The notes: a model not told the origin generated them from the letters alone. A stretch of 64,000 nucleotides of DNA from Ferrovibrio terrae (GCF_007197755.1 NZ_CP041636.1:1648001-1712000); one strand, 5' to 3'; positions 8,197 through 20,553 are shown, counted from the first letter of the stretch. Numbers and translations: made by a program.

Positions 8197-8913
8197 GTGT
8201 CTGACGAAGAGTCCGCGGCCGCGTCCAGACGCCTGATTTTCGGGCGTCGGCGCGGCCGCAAATTTTCTCCCGCCCGCGAAACGACATTCGCTGACTGGCT
8301 GCCGCGCCTGCGCATTGTGCTGCCGCCAGAAGGACGCGTGCTGACTCCGGCGGCGCTGTTCGCACAGCCGATGCGCGAATACTGGGTCGAGGTCGGTTTC
8401 GGCGACGGCCAGCACCTGTTTGCGCTGGCGGAAGCCAATCCTGATGTGGGGTTCCTCGGCGTCGAGCCTTATGAGCCCGGTGTGGCCAAGCTGGTGTCGC
8501 GCATTGCCGCGCGCGTGAATGCTGGCGGTGCCGACAATATCCGGATTCTCACCGACGATGCGCGCCTGTTGCTGAAGTCGCTGCCCGATGGCAGCATCGC
8601 GCGCGGCTTCACGCTGTTCCCGGATCCCTGGCCGAAGAAACGCCATCAGTGGCGTCGCATCGTCAACACGGAGACGCTGGAGCAATGGGCGCGGCTGATT
8701 CCGCCGGGCGGCGCGTTGCGGCTGGCCACCGATGTGCCGGATTACCAGCGCTGGATGCTGCGCCATATCCTGGCCGCGCCGCGTTTCGACTGGCTGGCCG
8801 AGACCAGCGCCGACTGGCTGCGCCGCCCGGCCGACTGGCCGGCCAGCAAATACGAGCAGAAGGCGATATCCGCCGGTCGCACCCCGCATTACTATCGTCT
8901 GCACCGGGTCTGA
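8197..8913 (+). CDS. trmB: tRNA (guanine-N7-)-methyltransferase
   Basis: Forms m7G46 in the tRNA variable loop using SAM. It has 238 residues, starting at GTG. The SAM-binding motif lies in VEVGFGDGQHLFALAEANP, and the family signature FPDPWPKKRH is followed by QWRRIVN. The N-terminal RRLIFGRRRGRK segment is conserved in alphaproteobacterial homologues and supports the upstream GTG. Located just behind metK, probably in the same transcript. Confidence 0.95.
   Translation: MSDEESAAASRRLIFGRRRGRKFSPARETTFADWLPRLRIVLPPEGRVLTPAALFAQPMREYWVEVGFGDGQHLFALAEANPDVGFLGVEPYEPGVAKLVSRIAARVNAGGADNIRILTDDARLLLKSLPDGSIARGFTLFPDPWPKKRHQWRRIVNTETLEQWARLIPPGGALRLATDVPDYQRWMLRHILAAPRFDWLAETSADWLRRPADWPASKYEQKAISAGRTPHYYRLHRV
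8215..8259 (+). other. Strong hairpin inside the first codons of trmB
   Basis: GCGGCCGCG (8215-8223) is a perfect complement of CGCGGCCGC (8251-8259). An inner GACGCC (8228-8233) pairs with GGCGTC (8243-8248), leaving a nine-base loop. It begins about 18 bases after the trmB GTG and is followed by AAATTTTC. It could limit trmB translation or stabilise the metK 3' end; coding constraint from the Arg-rich N-terminus may also explain part of it. Confidence 0.4.
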
Positions 8914-8935
8914 GGTCTTTTCCAAGAGGGCGCCG

Positions 8936-9670
8936 ATGCCGTTTCGCCTGCTGGTGGCCGCCTTTGCCGCGGCGCTGCTGGCCACCCTGGGCCTGATGTT
9001 CGCCCGGGTGGCGACCACGCCGGCCGGCCTGCTGGACCCCCGCGAAGGCGATTTTCTGCTGCTGCACCATCTGGCGCTTGGCCTGTTCGGCGGGTTTGCC
9101 CTGCAGGTTTTCCTGCTTTACCGCCCTTTGACCGGGCTTTACCGCGCCCTGGCCTGGGGGATGGCGGGGTTTCTGGCCCTGACCCTGATGCCCTGGCTGG
9201 TCCTGCCCGAGACGGTACCCGGACAGATGACCGCCCGGCATCCGTTGCGCTGGCTGATCGTGGTGGCCTGCACGGCTGGCGGCTTTTGGCTGCTCTGGTC
9301 GCCGGGTATGGGCGAAAAGTCGCGCCGCAATCGCCGGCTGGCCGGCCTGGGCCTGATCCTGCTGCCGCTGCTGGCCGGGGCGGCGGGTGGCGACAATCCC
9401 GGCCTGCCGGATCCGGGGGCGGGGGTGCTGGGCGACGCCGCTGCCGATGCCGCGCCAGAGTTTGCGGTCTTGCGGGGACTCGGCCTCAACCTGCTGTTCT
9501 GGCTGCTGCTGGGGCTGTTTTCGGTGCTGACCGCCCGCCGGATCGTGCAACGGCCCCAGGGCGGTATGGGAGGCGGCACGGGGGGCGGCAGCGGGGATGG
9601 AGACGGCCGCGAAAACCGGCCCGGAAAGGGCCCGGAAAATGGCCCCGGAATCGGCCCCGGCATGCCCTGA
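8936..9670 (+). CDS. CbtA-like integral membrane protein
   Basis: A predicted membrane protein of 244 residues with about five hydrophobic helices. The spacing of a Pro-rich LVLPETVPGQM motif, a basic/aromatic segment, LPDPGAG, and a final FWLLLG helix resembles the CbtA family of proposed cobalt transporter subunits. The tail (about 210-244) is Gly/Pro-rich and disordered. Neither a CbtB gene nor a cobalamin riboswitch is next to it, which is unusual for CbtA. The ATG at 8936 was chosen because upstream codons overlap trmB. Function remains uncertain. Confidence 0.5.
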   Translation: MPFRLLVAAFAAALLATLGLMFARVATTPAGLLDPREGDFLLLHHLALGLFGGFALQVFLLYRPLTGLYRALAWGMAGFLALTLMPWLVLPETVPGQMTARHPLRWLIVVACTAGGFWLLWSPGMGEKSRRNRRLAGLGLILLPLLAGAAGGDNPGLPDPGAGVLGDAAADAAPEFAVLRGLGLNLLFWLLLGLFSVLTARRIVQRPQGGMGGGTGGGSGDGDGRENRPGKGPENGPGIGPGMP

Positions 9671-9699
9671 CCGGGTGGGTTAAAATGGGCGCAAAAGCC

Positions 9700-9727
9700 T
9701 TGCATTGGCTGAATTTGCCGCTATAAC
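9700..9727 (+). promoter_or_regulatory. Putative promoter of the rimP-nusA-infB operon
   Basis: TTGCAT at 9700-9705 and TATAAC at 9722-9727 are 16 bp apart. The predicted start point near 9734 gives a leader of about 165 bases before rimP that contains the terminator at 9776-9798. Confidence 0.5.
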
Positions 9728-9775
9728 AGCGTCCGACATTGCTGGCCTGGTCCATGGCTGGATCGGGAAGAGGAC

Positions 9776-9798
9776 ATGGGCCGGACGGCCCATTTTTT
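9776..9798 (+). terminator. Intrinsic terminator/attenuator in the rimP leader
   Basis: ATGGGCC (9776-9782) and GGCCCAT (9787-9793) form a 7-bp stem with a GGAC loop, followed by a T run at 9793-9798. It sits about 45 bases after the predicted transcription start and 100 bases before rimP. It may therefore act as an attenuator rather than ending the upstream gene, whose stop is 106 bases away and ahead of the promoter. Confidence 0.65.
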
Positions 9799-9900
9799 AT
9801 TTCTGCCAGTTTCACTATCCGCGCAGCGGAATGTGTACCCGGCGGACGTCCCGGGCCGGCACCAGATCGATGACAGGTTAGAACAGGAACCCACGCACGC

Positions 9901-10422
9901 ATGGATGCGGCGACTCGGATTGCGAATTTGATTGCACCCACGCTGGAAGGCATGGGCTTCCAGCTTGTGCGCGTCAAGCTGATGGGCACCGAACGGCCGG
10001 TGCTGCAGATCATGTTCGAACGCGACACCGGCGGTGCCCCGCATGACGGCGGCATCACGGTGGACGATTGCGCCGATGTCAGCCGCGCGGTCAGCGCCGT
10101 GCTCGACGTGGAAGATCCGATCAGCGAGGCCTACCGGCTGGAGGTTTCCTCGCCGGGCCTGGACCGTCCGCTGATCAAGCCGTCCGATTTCGCCCGCTTC
10201 AAGGGCTTTGCCGCCAAGGTCGAACTTGGCCGTCCGCTCGATGGCCGCAAGCGCTTCCAGGGCCGCATCGGCGGTCTGGAGGGCAACGAACTGCTGCTGC
10301 GCGATGAGGAGAAGGGCAGCGAAGCGCGCTTGCCTGTCACCGACATCGCCACTGCCAAACTGATTGTTACCGACGACCTGATTACCGCGAGTCTCGCGGG
10401 ACGCAGTGCGGCGGCGAATTGA
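9901..10422 (+). CDS. rimP: Ribosome maturation factor RimP
   Basis: Assists 30S subunit assembly. It has 173 residues with the N-terminal alpha/beta domain (about 1-85; MDAATRIANLIAPTLEGMGF) and the C-terminal SH3-like domain (about 90-165). YRLEVSSPGLDRPL is the family signature at the domain junction. It is the first gene of rimP-nusA-ylxR-infB-rbfA-truB-rpsO-pnp, and its stop lies 37 bases before the nusA ATG. Confidence 0.95.
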   Translation: MDAATRIANLIAPTLEGMGFQLVRVKLMGTERPVLQIMFERDTGGAPHDGGITVDDCADVSRAVSAVLDVEDPISEAYRLEVSSPGLDRPLIKPSDFARFKGFAAKVELGRPLDGRKRFQGRIGGLEGNELLLRDEEKGSEARLPVTDIATAKLIVTDDLITASLAGRSAAAN

Positions 10423-10459
10423 GTTTCTACCGGTAAACGAGTTTCAAGGAACAGGAACC

Positions 10460-11980
10460 ATGGAAACGGTAACCAGCTTCAACCGGCTCGAGCTGCTGCA
10501 GGTGGCTGATGCGGTCGCCCGCGAGAAGGCGATCGAGCGCGATGTCGTGCTGATGGCGATGGAAGATGCGATCCAGAAGGCGGCGCGCTCGCGCTATGGC
10601 CTGGAGAACGACATCCATGCCGAGATCGATCGCAAGAGCGGCGAAATCCGCCTGGAGCGTCATCTGCAGGTCGTCGAGAAGATCGAGAACGATGCCATCG
10701 AAATCGGCATCGGCGAGGCGCAGCGCCGCAATCCGGATGCCCAGGTGGGCGACGTGATCGCCGAGCCGCTGCCGCCGATCGATTTCGGCCGCATCGCCGC
10801 GCAGACCGCCAAACAGGTGATCGTGCAGAAGGTGCGCGAGGCCGAACGCGAGCGTCAGTATGCCGAATACAAGGACCGCATCGGCGAGGTCGTGAACGGC
10901 CTGGTCAAGCGCGTGGAATACGGCAACGTGACCATCGACATGGGCCGGGCCGAAGCGATCCTGCGTCGCGACGAGCTGCTGCCGCGCGAGACCTTCCGCC
11001 AGGGCGATCGCGTGCGTGCCTATATCTACGACGTGCGCCGCGAACCGCGTGGTCCGCAGATTTTCCTGTCGCGCTCGCATCCGCAGTTCATGGCCAAGCT
11101 GTTTGCCCAGGAAGTGCCGGAAGTCTACGACAGCATCATCGAGATCCGCGCTGTCGCCCGTGATCCGGGCAGCCGCGCCAAGATCGCCGTGCTGTCGAAC
11201 GACAACTCGATCGATCCGGTCGGCGCCTGCGTCGGTATGCGCGGCAGCCGCGTGCAGGCCGTGGTGAACGAACTGCAGGGCGAAAAGATCGACATCATCA
11301 AGTGGTCGCCCGATCCGGCCACCTTCATCGTCAATGCGCTGGCCCCGGCTGAAGTGGCCAAGGTGGTGCTGGACGAGGAAGCCAATGCGGTTGAAGTCGT
11401 GGTGCCGACCGACCAGCTGTCGCTGGCGATTGGCCGTCGCGGCCAGAATGTGCGTCTGGCCTCGCAGCTCACCGGCTACGACATCGACATCCTGACCGAG
11501 GAAGAAGAGTCCGAGCGCCGCCAGAAGGAATTCCGCGAGCGCAGCCAGCTCTTCATCGACGCGCTGGATGTCGACGAGACGCTGGCCCAGCTGCTGGTCA
11601 CCGAAGGCTTCACCAAGATCGAGGAACTCGCCTATCTGCCGGTGGAAGAGCTGGCCGAGATCGAGGGCTTCGACGGCGATGTGGCCAACGAGCTGCATGA
11701 GCGCGCGATGGAATACATCGACAAGCGCAACTCCGAGATGGAAGACAAGCGCAAGACGCTGGGCGTCAGCGACGAGGTGGCCGGTATCGAAGGCCTCACC
11801 CCGCCGATGCTGGTGGCGCTGGGCGAGAAGGGCGTGAAGACGCTCGACGATCTGGGCGATCTGGCCGGCGATGAGCTGCAGGAGATCGTCGGCGAAGGTC
11901 TTTCCAATGACGATGCGAACGCCATCATCATGGCGGCGCGTCAGCATTGGTTCGAAGGCGAGGAAAGCGGCCAGGCGTAA
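10460..11980 (+). CDS. nusA: Transcription termination/antitermination protein NusA
   Basis: Binds RNA polymerase and nascent RNA to modulate pausing, termination and antitermination. It has 506 residues from ATG 10460, preceded by an AGGA-containing site; an earlier in-frame ATG at 10406 overlaps rimP and is less likely. Order of parts: polymerase-binding N-terminal domain (1-130), S1 domain (about 140-205), KH1 (GMRGSRVQ) and KH2 ([11 protein letters not shown]), then two acidic repeat (AR) domains in the last 130 residues. Confidence 0.96.
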   Translation: METVTSFNRLELLQVADAVAREKAIERDVVLMAMEDAIQKAARSRYGLENDIHAEIDRKSGEIRLERHLQVVEKIENDAIEIGIGEAQRRNPDAQVGDVIAEPLPPIDFGRIAAQTAKQVIVQKVREAERERQYAEYKDRIGEVVNGLVKRVEYGNVTIDMGRAEAILRRDELLPRETFRQGDRVRAYIYDVRREPRGPQIFLSRSHPQFMAKLFAQEVPEVYDSIIEIRAVARDPGSRAKIAVLSNDNSIDPVGACVGMRGSRVQAVVNELQGEKIDIIKWSPDPATFIVNALAPAEVAKVVLDEEANAVEVVVPTDQLSLAIGRRGQNVRLASQLTGYDIDILTEEEESERRQKEFRERSQLFIDALDVDETLAQLLVTEGFTKIEELAYLPVEELAEIEGFDGDVANELHERAMEYIDKRNSEMEDKRKTLGVSDEVAGIEGLTPPMLVALGEKGVKTLDDLGDLAGDELQEIVGEGLSNDDANAIIMAARQHWFEGEESGQA

Positions 11981-12005
11981 GCCCGGTCGCCGACGGGATC
12001 GCGCG

Positions 12006-12449
12006 ATGCCGCAGCGGCGCTGTCTGCTGACCGGCCAGCGCGCGGACGCTGAAACCCTGTTGCGGTTCGCTGTAACAGGAGATTCGGTGGTGGTGCCGGA
12101 TCCGGCGCATCGGCTTCCCGGCCGCGGGCTCTGGCTCGCGCCGGCACCGGATGCGGTGGGGCTGGCCGCGGCCAAGGGCATGTTCGCCCGGGCCGCGAAA
12201 CGCAAGCTGCAGGTGCCGGCTGATCTGCCGGCCCGCAGCCAGGACGCCTGGACGGCCCATGTGGCCGGGCAGGTGAAGAAAGCCCGGCAAGCCGGGCTGG
12301 TACTGGCCGATGCGGCCGCAGATGCAGACACGGTGTCTGCCGATGCGAACGTGCTCGGGCTGGGGCGGCTGGCGCTGAAACGCTCGCCGCTGACACGGCG
12401 TGCGGTAGCCGATCTGGCGCTGCTCGCCCGGCTGGTCCCGCCCGCCTGA
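12006..12449 (+). CDS. YlxR/DUF448 RNA-binding protein
   Basis: A 147-residue protein with the YlxR fold in residues 1-75 (PQRRCLLTGQR and the RLPGRGLWLA motif). YlxR proteins are small nucleic-acid-binding proteins almost always placed between nusA and infB, as here. Many alphaproteobacterial versions carry a second L7Ae-like domain; the C-terminal 70 residues here do not clearly match it. ATG 12006 is 25 bases after the nusA stop. Confidence 0.85.
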   Translation: MPQRRCLLTGQRADAETLLRFAVTGDSVVVPDPAHRLPGRGLWLAPAPDAVGLAAAKGMFARAAKRKLQVPADLPARSQDAWTAHVAGQVKKARQAGLVLADAAADADTVSADANVLGLGRLALKRSPLTRRAVADLALLARLVPPA

Positions 12450-12569
12450 CGGCGCGGGACATTGACGGGCCGGGTGGGGGGTGCCAAGAGGCTGGGCCCG
12501 CCATAGATAACCACTGGAGCCATCCGGCATCAGTGGAATGAGTTTGAGCGGTAGGCGGAAGCGGACTGT

Positions 12570-15440
<2,871 letters not shown>

Positions 15441-15471
15441 TCGCGCGTCAGCCTTACCTTCGGAGCAGCAG

Positions 15472-15954
15472 ATGGCGCAGAGCAAGCGCAGTGGTGGCGG
15501 CAAGCCTGCCAAGGGCGGGGGCAAATCCGCCCGCGGCGGCGCCAAAGGCAGTGGTCGCGACGAACTGCCCGGCGGACGCAGCCAGCGCCAGCTGCGCGTC
15601 GGCGAGGAGTTGCGCCACATCCTGTCCGATGTGCTGCGCAACGGCCATTTCCGCGACCCCGATCTGGTCGATCTTGTCGTCACCGTCACCGAAGTGCGCG
15701 TCAGCCCCGATCTGAAGGCGGCGACCGCTTTCGTCATGCCGCTGGGCGGCAGCGATGCGCCCAAGATCATCGCCGGGCTCAACCGCGCCACCTCCTATAT
15801 CCGCATGGAAGCCGTGAAGCAGATCGACCTGCGCGTGGCGCCGCAATTCTCCTTCAAGCTCGACCACAGCTTCGACGAGGCCGCCCGTGTCACCAGGCTG
15901 CTGCAGCAGCCGGCGGTGAAGGCCGATCTCGACAAGCCGTCGGACGAGGAATGA
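15472..15954 (+). CDS. rbfA: 30S ribosome-binding factor A
   Basis: A cold-shock ribosome assembly factor acting on the 16S 5' helix. It has 160 residues. The KH-like core is about 36-150 (RQLRVGEELRHILSDVL at its start). It is preceded by about 33 residues of Gly/Lys/Ala-rich low complexity that is longer than in most homologues. A GGAGCAGCAG site precedes the ATG. It lies between infB and truB as expected. Confidence 0.94.
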   Translation: MAQSKRSGGGKPAKGGGKSARGGAKGSGRDELPGGRSQRQLRVGEELRHILSDVLRNGHFRDPDLVDLVVTVTEVRVSPDLKAATAFVMPLGGSDAPKIIAGLNRATSYIRMEAVKQIDLRVAPQFSFKLDHSFDEAARVTRLLQQPAVKADLDKPSDEE

Positions 15955-15967
15955 AAAAGCCCAACCT

Positions 15968-16873
15968 ATGAAAAGGAAGGGCCGCCCGGTCCATGGCTGG
16001 GTGATCGTCGACAAGCCGCTCGGGCTCACCTCGACGCAATGCCTGGCGAAAGTCCGCCGCCTCACCGATGCCGCCAAGGCCGGCCATGGCGGCACGCTGG
16101 ACCCGCTGGCGACCGGCATCCTGCCGATCGCTTTGGGCGAAGCCACCAAAACCGTGAACTGGGTGATGACGGCGGGCAAGACCTACCGCTTCACCGTGCG
16201 CTGGGGCGAAGCCACCGAAACCGACGATACCGAGGGCGCGATCACGCAGCGCTCGGATGTGCGTCCCGATCGCGCCGCCATCGAGGCGATGCTGCCGAGC
16301 TTTGTGGGCGAGATCATGCAGCGGCCACCGGCTTATTCCGCCATCAAGGTGGACGGCCAGCGCAGCTATGACCTGGCCCGGAAAGGCGAAATGCTGGAGC
16401 TGGCGGCGCGGCCGATCCGCATCGATGCGCTGCGTCTGATCGACTGTCCCGATCCGGATCATGCCGTGTTTGAAGTCGATTGCGGCAAAGGCGCGTATGT
16501 CCGCGCGTTGGGCCGGGATTTTGCTTTATCCTTAGGCACTTACGGACATATCACGGTGCTCCGGCGGACCCGGGTCGGGCGCTACGATGAAAAGGCGGCC
16601 TTTTCGCTGGATTCACTGGAGGAACTGTGCCAAAAGGACGCCGCGCACGCGTATCTGCTGCCGATTGAAACCGCGCTGGACGACATCCCGGCCCTGGTTC
16701 TGACCGGCCCGCAGGCTGACCGCCTCAAACACGGCCAACCTATAAAGATCGCGCTGACGGCCCCCGGACTCCCGCCGGAAGGCGAACTTCTGGTGATGGC
16801 AGACGGCAAGCCCGTCGGCCTCGCAGAGCGTTCCGCCGACGAGGTCCGCCCGCTGCGTTTGTTCAACCTTTGA
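15968..16873 (+). CDS. truB: tRNA pseudouridine(55) synthase TruB
   Basis: Isomerises U55 in the T arm of tRNAs. It has 301 residues. The catalytic motif GGTLDPLATG holds Asp45, and the start HGWVIVDKPLGLTS is typical. The C-terminal region has the PUA-like segment found in the longer proteobacterial forms. It is 13 bases after rbfA and 17 bases before rpsO. Confidence 0.96.
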   Translation: MKRKGRPVHGWVIVDKPLGLTSTQCLAKVRRLTDAAKAGHGGTLDPLATGILPIALGEATKTVNWVMTAGKTYRFTVRWGEATETDDTEGAITQRSDVRPDRAAIEAMLPSFVGEIMQRPPAYSAIKVDGQRSYDLARKGEMLELAARPIRIDALRLIDCPDPDHAVFEVDCGKGAYVRALGRDFALSLGTYGHITVLRRTRVGRYDEKAAFSLDSLEELCQKDAAHAYLLPIETALDDIPALVLTGPQADRLKHGQPIKIALTAPGLPPEGELLVMADGKPVGLAERSADEVRPLRLFNL

Positions 16874-16890
16874 TGTCGCGGAGTTAAGTC

Positions 16891-17160
16891 ATGACGATCA
16901 CTGCCGAGCGCAAGACCGCGCTGGTTGCCGAATATGCCACCAAGAAGGGCGACACTGGTTCGCCGGAAGTCCAGGTGGCCGTGCTCACCGAGCGCATCAA
17001 CAACCTCACCGACCATTTCAAGTCCCACAAGAAAGACGTGCATTCGCGTCGTGGCCTTCTGATGATGGTGAGCAAGCGTCGCAGCCTGCTCGACTACCTG
17101 AAGAATATCGACACCGCGCGGTATGACTCGCTGGTCAAGCGACTGGGTCTCCGCAAGTAA
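16891..17160 (+). CDS. rpsO: 30S ribosomal protein S15 (uS15)
   Basis: An 89-residue primary 16S rRNA-binding protein. The sequence from [18 protein letters not shown] to the C-terminal RLGLRK is full-length and canonical, including the [10 protein letters not shown] and [13 protein letters not shown] segments. It precedes pnp with a 272-base spacer, the same arrangement as in E. coli. Confidence 0.98.
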   Translation: MTITAERKTALVAEYATKKGDTGSPEVQVAVLTERINNLTDHFKSHKKDVHSRRGLLMMVSKRRSLLDYLKNIDTARYDSLVKRLGLRK

Positions 17161-17220
17161 CGACTATGGCAGCTGCAGCGAATGCAATCGCCAGCAGCCG
17201 TATTCCGGATACGATGACAC

Positions 17221-17251
17221 ACGCCCGCTCCCGGACCGCCGGGGCGGGCGT
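17221..17251 (+). other. Hairpin in the rpsO-pnp spacer
   Basis: ACGCCCGC (17221-17228) pairs with GCGGGCGT (17244-17251), an 8-bp GC-rich stem without a T run. In enterobacteria this spacer carries an RNase III-cut hairpin that drives PNPase autoregulation; a similar role here is only inferred. Confidence 0.45.
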
Positions 17252-17346
17252 CTGCATTTCATCGTAGTCCGGACATTGGCCGGCGGCATCGGGATGGACT
17301 CGATGCGCCGGTTTGCCGCGCGCGACTGATGTCGTCGTGCCGGCCG

Positions 17347-17374
17347 GGCGGGAGGCGATGGGCGCCGTCCCGCC
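17347..17374 (+). other. Second hairpin in the pnp leader
   Basis: GGCGGGA (17347-17353) pairs with TCCCGCC (17368-17374), leaving a 14-base loop, about 60 bases before the pnp ATG. Together with the hairpin at 17221-17251 it makes a structured pnp leader. Confidence 0.4.
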
Positions 17375-17432
17375 GGGTGCCTGGGTCAGGGTCAGTCCGA
17401 AGGACCAGGGCGCCGAGGAAGGAAGAAAACAG

Positions 17433-19577
17433 ATGTTCAATATCCACAAGACCGAAGTGATGTGGGGCGGCCGCAAGCTCACCATCGAGACCGGCAAGAT
17501 TGCCCGTCAGGCCGATGGCGCCGTGATGGTGACCTATGGCGACACCATCGTGCTCTGCACGGCGGTCGCCGCGAAGAACCCGAAGCCGGGCGTGGACTTT
17601 TTCCCGCTCACCGTGAATTACCAGGAGAAGACCTTCGCTGCGGGCAAGATCCCCGGCGGCTTCTTCAAGCGTGAAGGCCGTCCGACCGAGAAGGAGACGC
17701 TGACCTCGCGTCTGATCGATCGTCCGATCCGCCCGCTGTTCGCCGACGGTTTCCGCAATGAGACCCAGGTCGTTGCCACCGTGCTGTCGCACGATCTGGA
17801 AAACGATCCCGATATCGTCGCCCTGGTCGGCGCCTCTGCCGCGCTCACCATCTCGGGCATTCCCTTCATGGGCCCGATCGGTGCCGCCCGTGTCGCCTAC
17901 ATCAACGGCGAATATGTGCTGAACCCGACCAAGACCCAGCTGACCGAAGCGGGCAACAAGCTCGACCTCGTCGTCGCCGGCACCGCCGACGCCGTGCTGA
18001 TGGTTGAGTCGGAAGCCCAGCAGCTGCCGGAAGACGTGATGCTCGGCGCCGTGATGTTCGGTCACAAGGGCTTCCAGCCGGTGATCGAAGCCATCATCGG
18101 CCTGGCGGAACGCGCCGCCAAGGATGCGATGCCGCTGCAGGCCCGCACCGGTTACGAGACTGCCTTCAAGAAGCTGCAGGATTCGGGCATCGAAGCCGAG
18201 CTGCGCGTCGCTTACGAAGAGAAGGTCAAGCAGGCCCGCTATGCCAAGGTCGGCGAAGTGAAGGCCAAGGCCAAGGCGCTGTTCGCCGATGGCGAAGCCA
18301 ACCCGGTCGACGTTTCCGATGCCTTCAAGCATCTGGAAGCCCAGGTCGTGCGCTTCAACATCCTCGACACCGGCCTGCGCATCGACGGCCGCGACACCAA
18401 GACCGTGCGTCCGATCGTATCGGAAGTCGGCGTGCTGCCGCGCGCCCACGGTGCCGCGCTGTTCACCCGTGGCGAGACCCAGGCGCTGGTTGTCACCACG
18501 CTGGGCACCGGCACCGATGAACAGATCATCGACGCGCTGGACGGCGAATACCGCGAAGCCTTCATGCTGCACTACAACTTCCCTCCCTACTCGGTCGGCG
18601 AAGCCGGCCGCATGGGTTCGCCGGGCCGCCGCGAAATCGGCCATGGCAAGCTGGCCTGGCGTGCGGTTCGCCCGCTGCTGCCGGCGAAGGAAGCCTTCCC
18701 CTACACGATCCGCGTCGTCTCGGAGATCACCGAGTCGAACGGTTCCTCCTCGATGGCCACCGTCTGCGGCACCTCGCTGGCGCTGATGGATGCCGGCGTG
18801 CCGCTGACCGCTCCGGTCGCCGGCATCGCCATGGGCCTGATCCTGGAAGACAAGCGCTTCGCCGTGCTGTCCGACATCCTGGGCGACGAGGATCACCTCG
18901 GCGACATGGACTTCAAGGTTGCGGGCACCAACGAGGGCGTCACCGCCCTGCAGATGGACATCAAGATCGCCGGCATCACCGAAGAGATCATGAAGGTGGC
19001 GCTGGAGCAGGCCAAGCATGGCCGCGTCCATATCCTGGCTGAGATGGCCAAGGCGATGTCGCAGAACCGCGCTGGCGTGAAGGAAAACGCCCCGCGCATC
19101 ACCACGATGAGCGTGCCGAAGGACAAGATCCGTGAAGTGATCGGGTCGGGCGGCAAGGTGATCCGCGAGATCGTCGAGAAGACCGGCACCAAGATCGACA
19201 TCGAGGATGATGGCACGATCAAGATCGCGTCGAGCGATCCGGCCGCTGCCGACGCTGCCGTGCAGTGGATCAAGTCGATCGTCTCGGAACCCGAGGTCGG
19301 CATGATCTACAAGGGCAAGATCGTCAAGCTGGTCGATTTCGGCGCCTTCGTGAACTTCTTCGGCAGCCGCGACGGCCTCGTGCACGTTTCGGAAATGGCG
19401 CCCAAGCGCATCAACAAGCCGAGCGACGTGGTGTCGGAAGGCCAGGAAGTGCGCGTCAAGGTGCTGGGCATCGACGAGCGCGGCAAGGTCCGCCTGTCCA
19501 TGAAGGTGGTCGATCAGGCCACCGGCGAGGACCTGTCGAACAAGCCGAAGACCGACGAGGCCGAGCAGGCTGAATAA
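17433..19577 (+). CDS. pnp: Polyribonucleotide nucleotidyltransferase (PNPase)
   Basis: A phosphorolytic 3'-5' exoribonuclease and degradosome partner. It has 714 residues from ATG 17433, preceded by GAGGAAGGAAG. Two RNase PH-like domains (about 10-230 and 315-545) flank the alpha-helical linker, then KH ([17 protein letters not shown]) and S1 ([11 protein letters not shown]) domains. An upstream in-frame ATG (17313) would add 40 residues in the structured leader and is unlikely. It ends the supercluster and is followed by a strong terminator. Confidence 0.97.
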   Translation: MFNIHKTEVMWGGRKLTIETGKIARQADGAVMVTYGDTIVLCTAVAAKNPKPGVDFFPLTVNYQEKTFAAGKIPGGFFKREGRPTEKETLTSRLIDRPIRPLFADGFRNETQVVATVLSHDLENDPDIVALVGASAALTISGIPFMGPIGAARVAYINGEYVLNPTKTQLTEAGNKLDLVVAGTADAVLMVESEAQQLPEDVMLGAVMFGHKGFQPVIEAIIGLAERAAKDAMPLQARTGYETAFKKLQDSGIEAELRVAYEEKVKQARYAKVGEVKAKAKALFADGEANPVDVSDAFKHLEAQVVRFNILDTGLRIDGRDTKTVRPIVSEVGVLPRAHGAALFTRGETQALVVTTLGTGTDEQIIDALDGEYREAFMLHYNFPPYSVGEAGRMGSPGRREIGHGKLAWRAVRPLLPAKEAFPYTIRVVSEITESNGSSSMATVCGTSLALMDAGVPLTAPVAGIAMGLILEDKRFAVLSDILGDEDHLGDMDFKVAGTNEGVTALQMDIKIAGITEEIMKVALEQAKHGRVHILAEMAKAMSQNRAGVKENAPRITTMSVPKDKIREVIGSGGKVIREIVEKTGTKIDIEDDGTIKIASSDPAAADAAVQWIKSIVSEPEVGMIYKGKIVKLVDFGAFVNFFGSRDGLVHVSEMAPKRINKPSDVVSEGQEVRVKVLGIDERGKVRLSMKVVDQATGEDLSNKPKTDEAEQAE

Positions 19578-19597
19578 GCCTTCGGCAGACAAAACGG

Positions 19598-19627
19598 AAA
19601 AGGCCGGGAGCGATCCCGGCCTTTTTT
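19598..19627 (+). terminator. Intrinsic terminator after pnp
   Basis: GGCCGGG (19602-19608) and CCCGGCC (19615-19621) with an AGCGAT loop, preceded by AAAA and followed by six T, form a textbook Rho-independent terminator 24 bases past the pnp stop. Confidence 0.92.
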
Positions 19628-19731
19628 ATTGCCTGGTTCGGTCAGCGCGGCGCGAGGCAATCCCGACCGCCCGCATGGTTTAGGGAATCTTAAGTTCCAG
19701 GCGCGATGTTGGCCGAAACCAGAGGTGTGCT

Positions 19732-20553
19732 TTGCAATTCAGCGGTAAGACGGATCTGCCTTTCGAGCCTTATTTCGTGGTCGGTGCGCCGCGCACCGGC
19801 ACCACGATCCTGCATGCCCTGATCTGCACCGATGACTCGGTGAACGATTACATCGCCGAATGCAGTTACTTCACTGCACTGCTGCCGCCCTTCACAGTGG
19901 GCTGGAACACTTTCGAATCCCATACCTATGCCTATTTCTCTGGCGGCCGTCCGGAATTCGGGCGTTATCACAGCCAGCTGCTGCGCGCGGTGCTGCATGA
20001 TACTTGGGAGCATGCCGGCCGGCCGAAGAAACTGGCGCTGAAGGACCCGGTGCTGAGCCGCCAGATCGGCAACCTGGCGCAGCTGGTGCCAGAAGCGAAA
20101 TTTGTGCTGTCGATCCGCGATGTGCGCGATGTGGCCGCCTCGCGCGTCACCGTGATGCGAAAGGGCAATGCGCAAGCCGTGATTTCCGAACAGGATATCC
20201 TGCGCATCTGCCAGGAGTTCAACGCTTCCTATGCACCGCTGCTCAACGCGCCGGATGTGTTCAGCAAGCGCGCCCTGATCGTGACCTATGAAGGCCTGAG
20301 CCGCAGCGGCAATCTCAAGCCGGTCGACAGCTTCATGGGCATTACCTGCCAGCCGGACCGGGTGTGGAAGTCAGACCTCACCGATATCAACCGTCCGGCC
20401 AGCAAGACCGAATGGCATACCGAGCAGTATGGCCGGCCGCTGAATGCCGACTCGATCGGCAACTACGCCAGCATCCTGACGCCGCCGCAGGTACAGATCG
20501 TGCTGGACCAGTGCGGCCCGCTGATGCAGCAGCTCGGCATGCCGCTCATTTGA
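19732..20553 (+). CDS. Sulfotransferase family protein
   Basis: A 273-residue protein with the 5'-phosphosulfate-binding loop GAPRTGTT at 18-25 and a downstream SIRDVRDVAASR segment that fits the 3'-phosphate-binding region of PAPS-dependent sulfotransferases. The acceptor is unknown. Start is TTG 19732, six bases after an AGAGG site, because no ATG or GTG in frame is available near. It is alone between the pnp terminator and a convergent gene. Confidence 0.75.
   Translation: MQFSGKTDLPFEPYFVVGAPRTGTTILHALICTDDSVNDYIAECSYFTALLPPFTVGWNTFESHTYAYFSGGRPEFGRYHSQLLRAVLHDTWEHAGRPKKLALKDPVLSRQIGNLAQLVPEAKFVLSIRDVRDVAASRVTVMRKGNAQAVISEQDILRICQEFNASYAPLLNAPDVFSKRALIVTYEGLSRSGNLKPVDSFMGITCQPDRVWKSDLTDINRPASKTEWHTEQYGRPLNADSIGNYASILTPPQVQIVLDQCGPLMQQLGMPLI

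Noticed and set aside
8914-8935. Cobalamin riboswitch before the CbtA-like gene
   Set aside because: Only 22 bases separate it from trmB, too short for a B12 riboswitch.
9754-9873. Possible 39-codon leader peptide before rimP
   Set aside because: No ribosome-binding site and it runs through the terminator stem; no regulatory codon run.
10427-12523. Long open frame on the minus strand opposite nusA (about 700 codons)
   Set aside because: It is the codon-bias shadow of nusA and ylxR in GC-rich DNA; low-complexity composition and no domain recognised.
17259-19592. Long open frame on the minus strand opposite pnp
   Set aside because: Shadow of pnp; His/Asp/Gly-rich composition typical of antisense frames.
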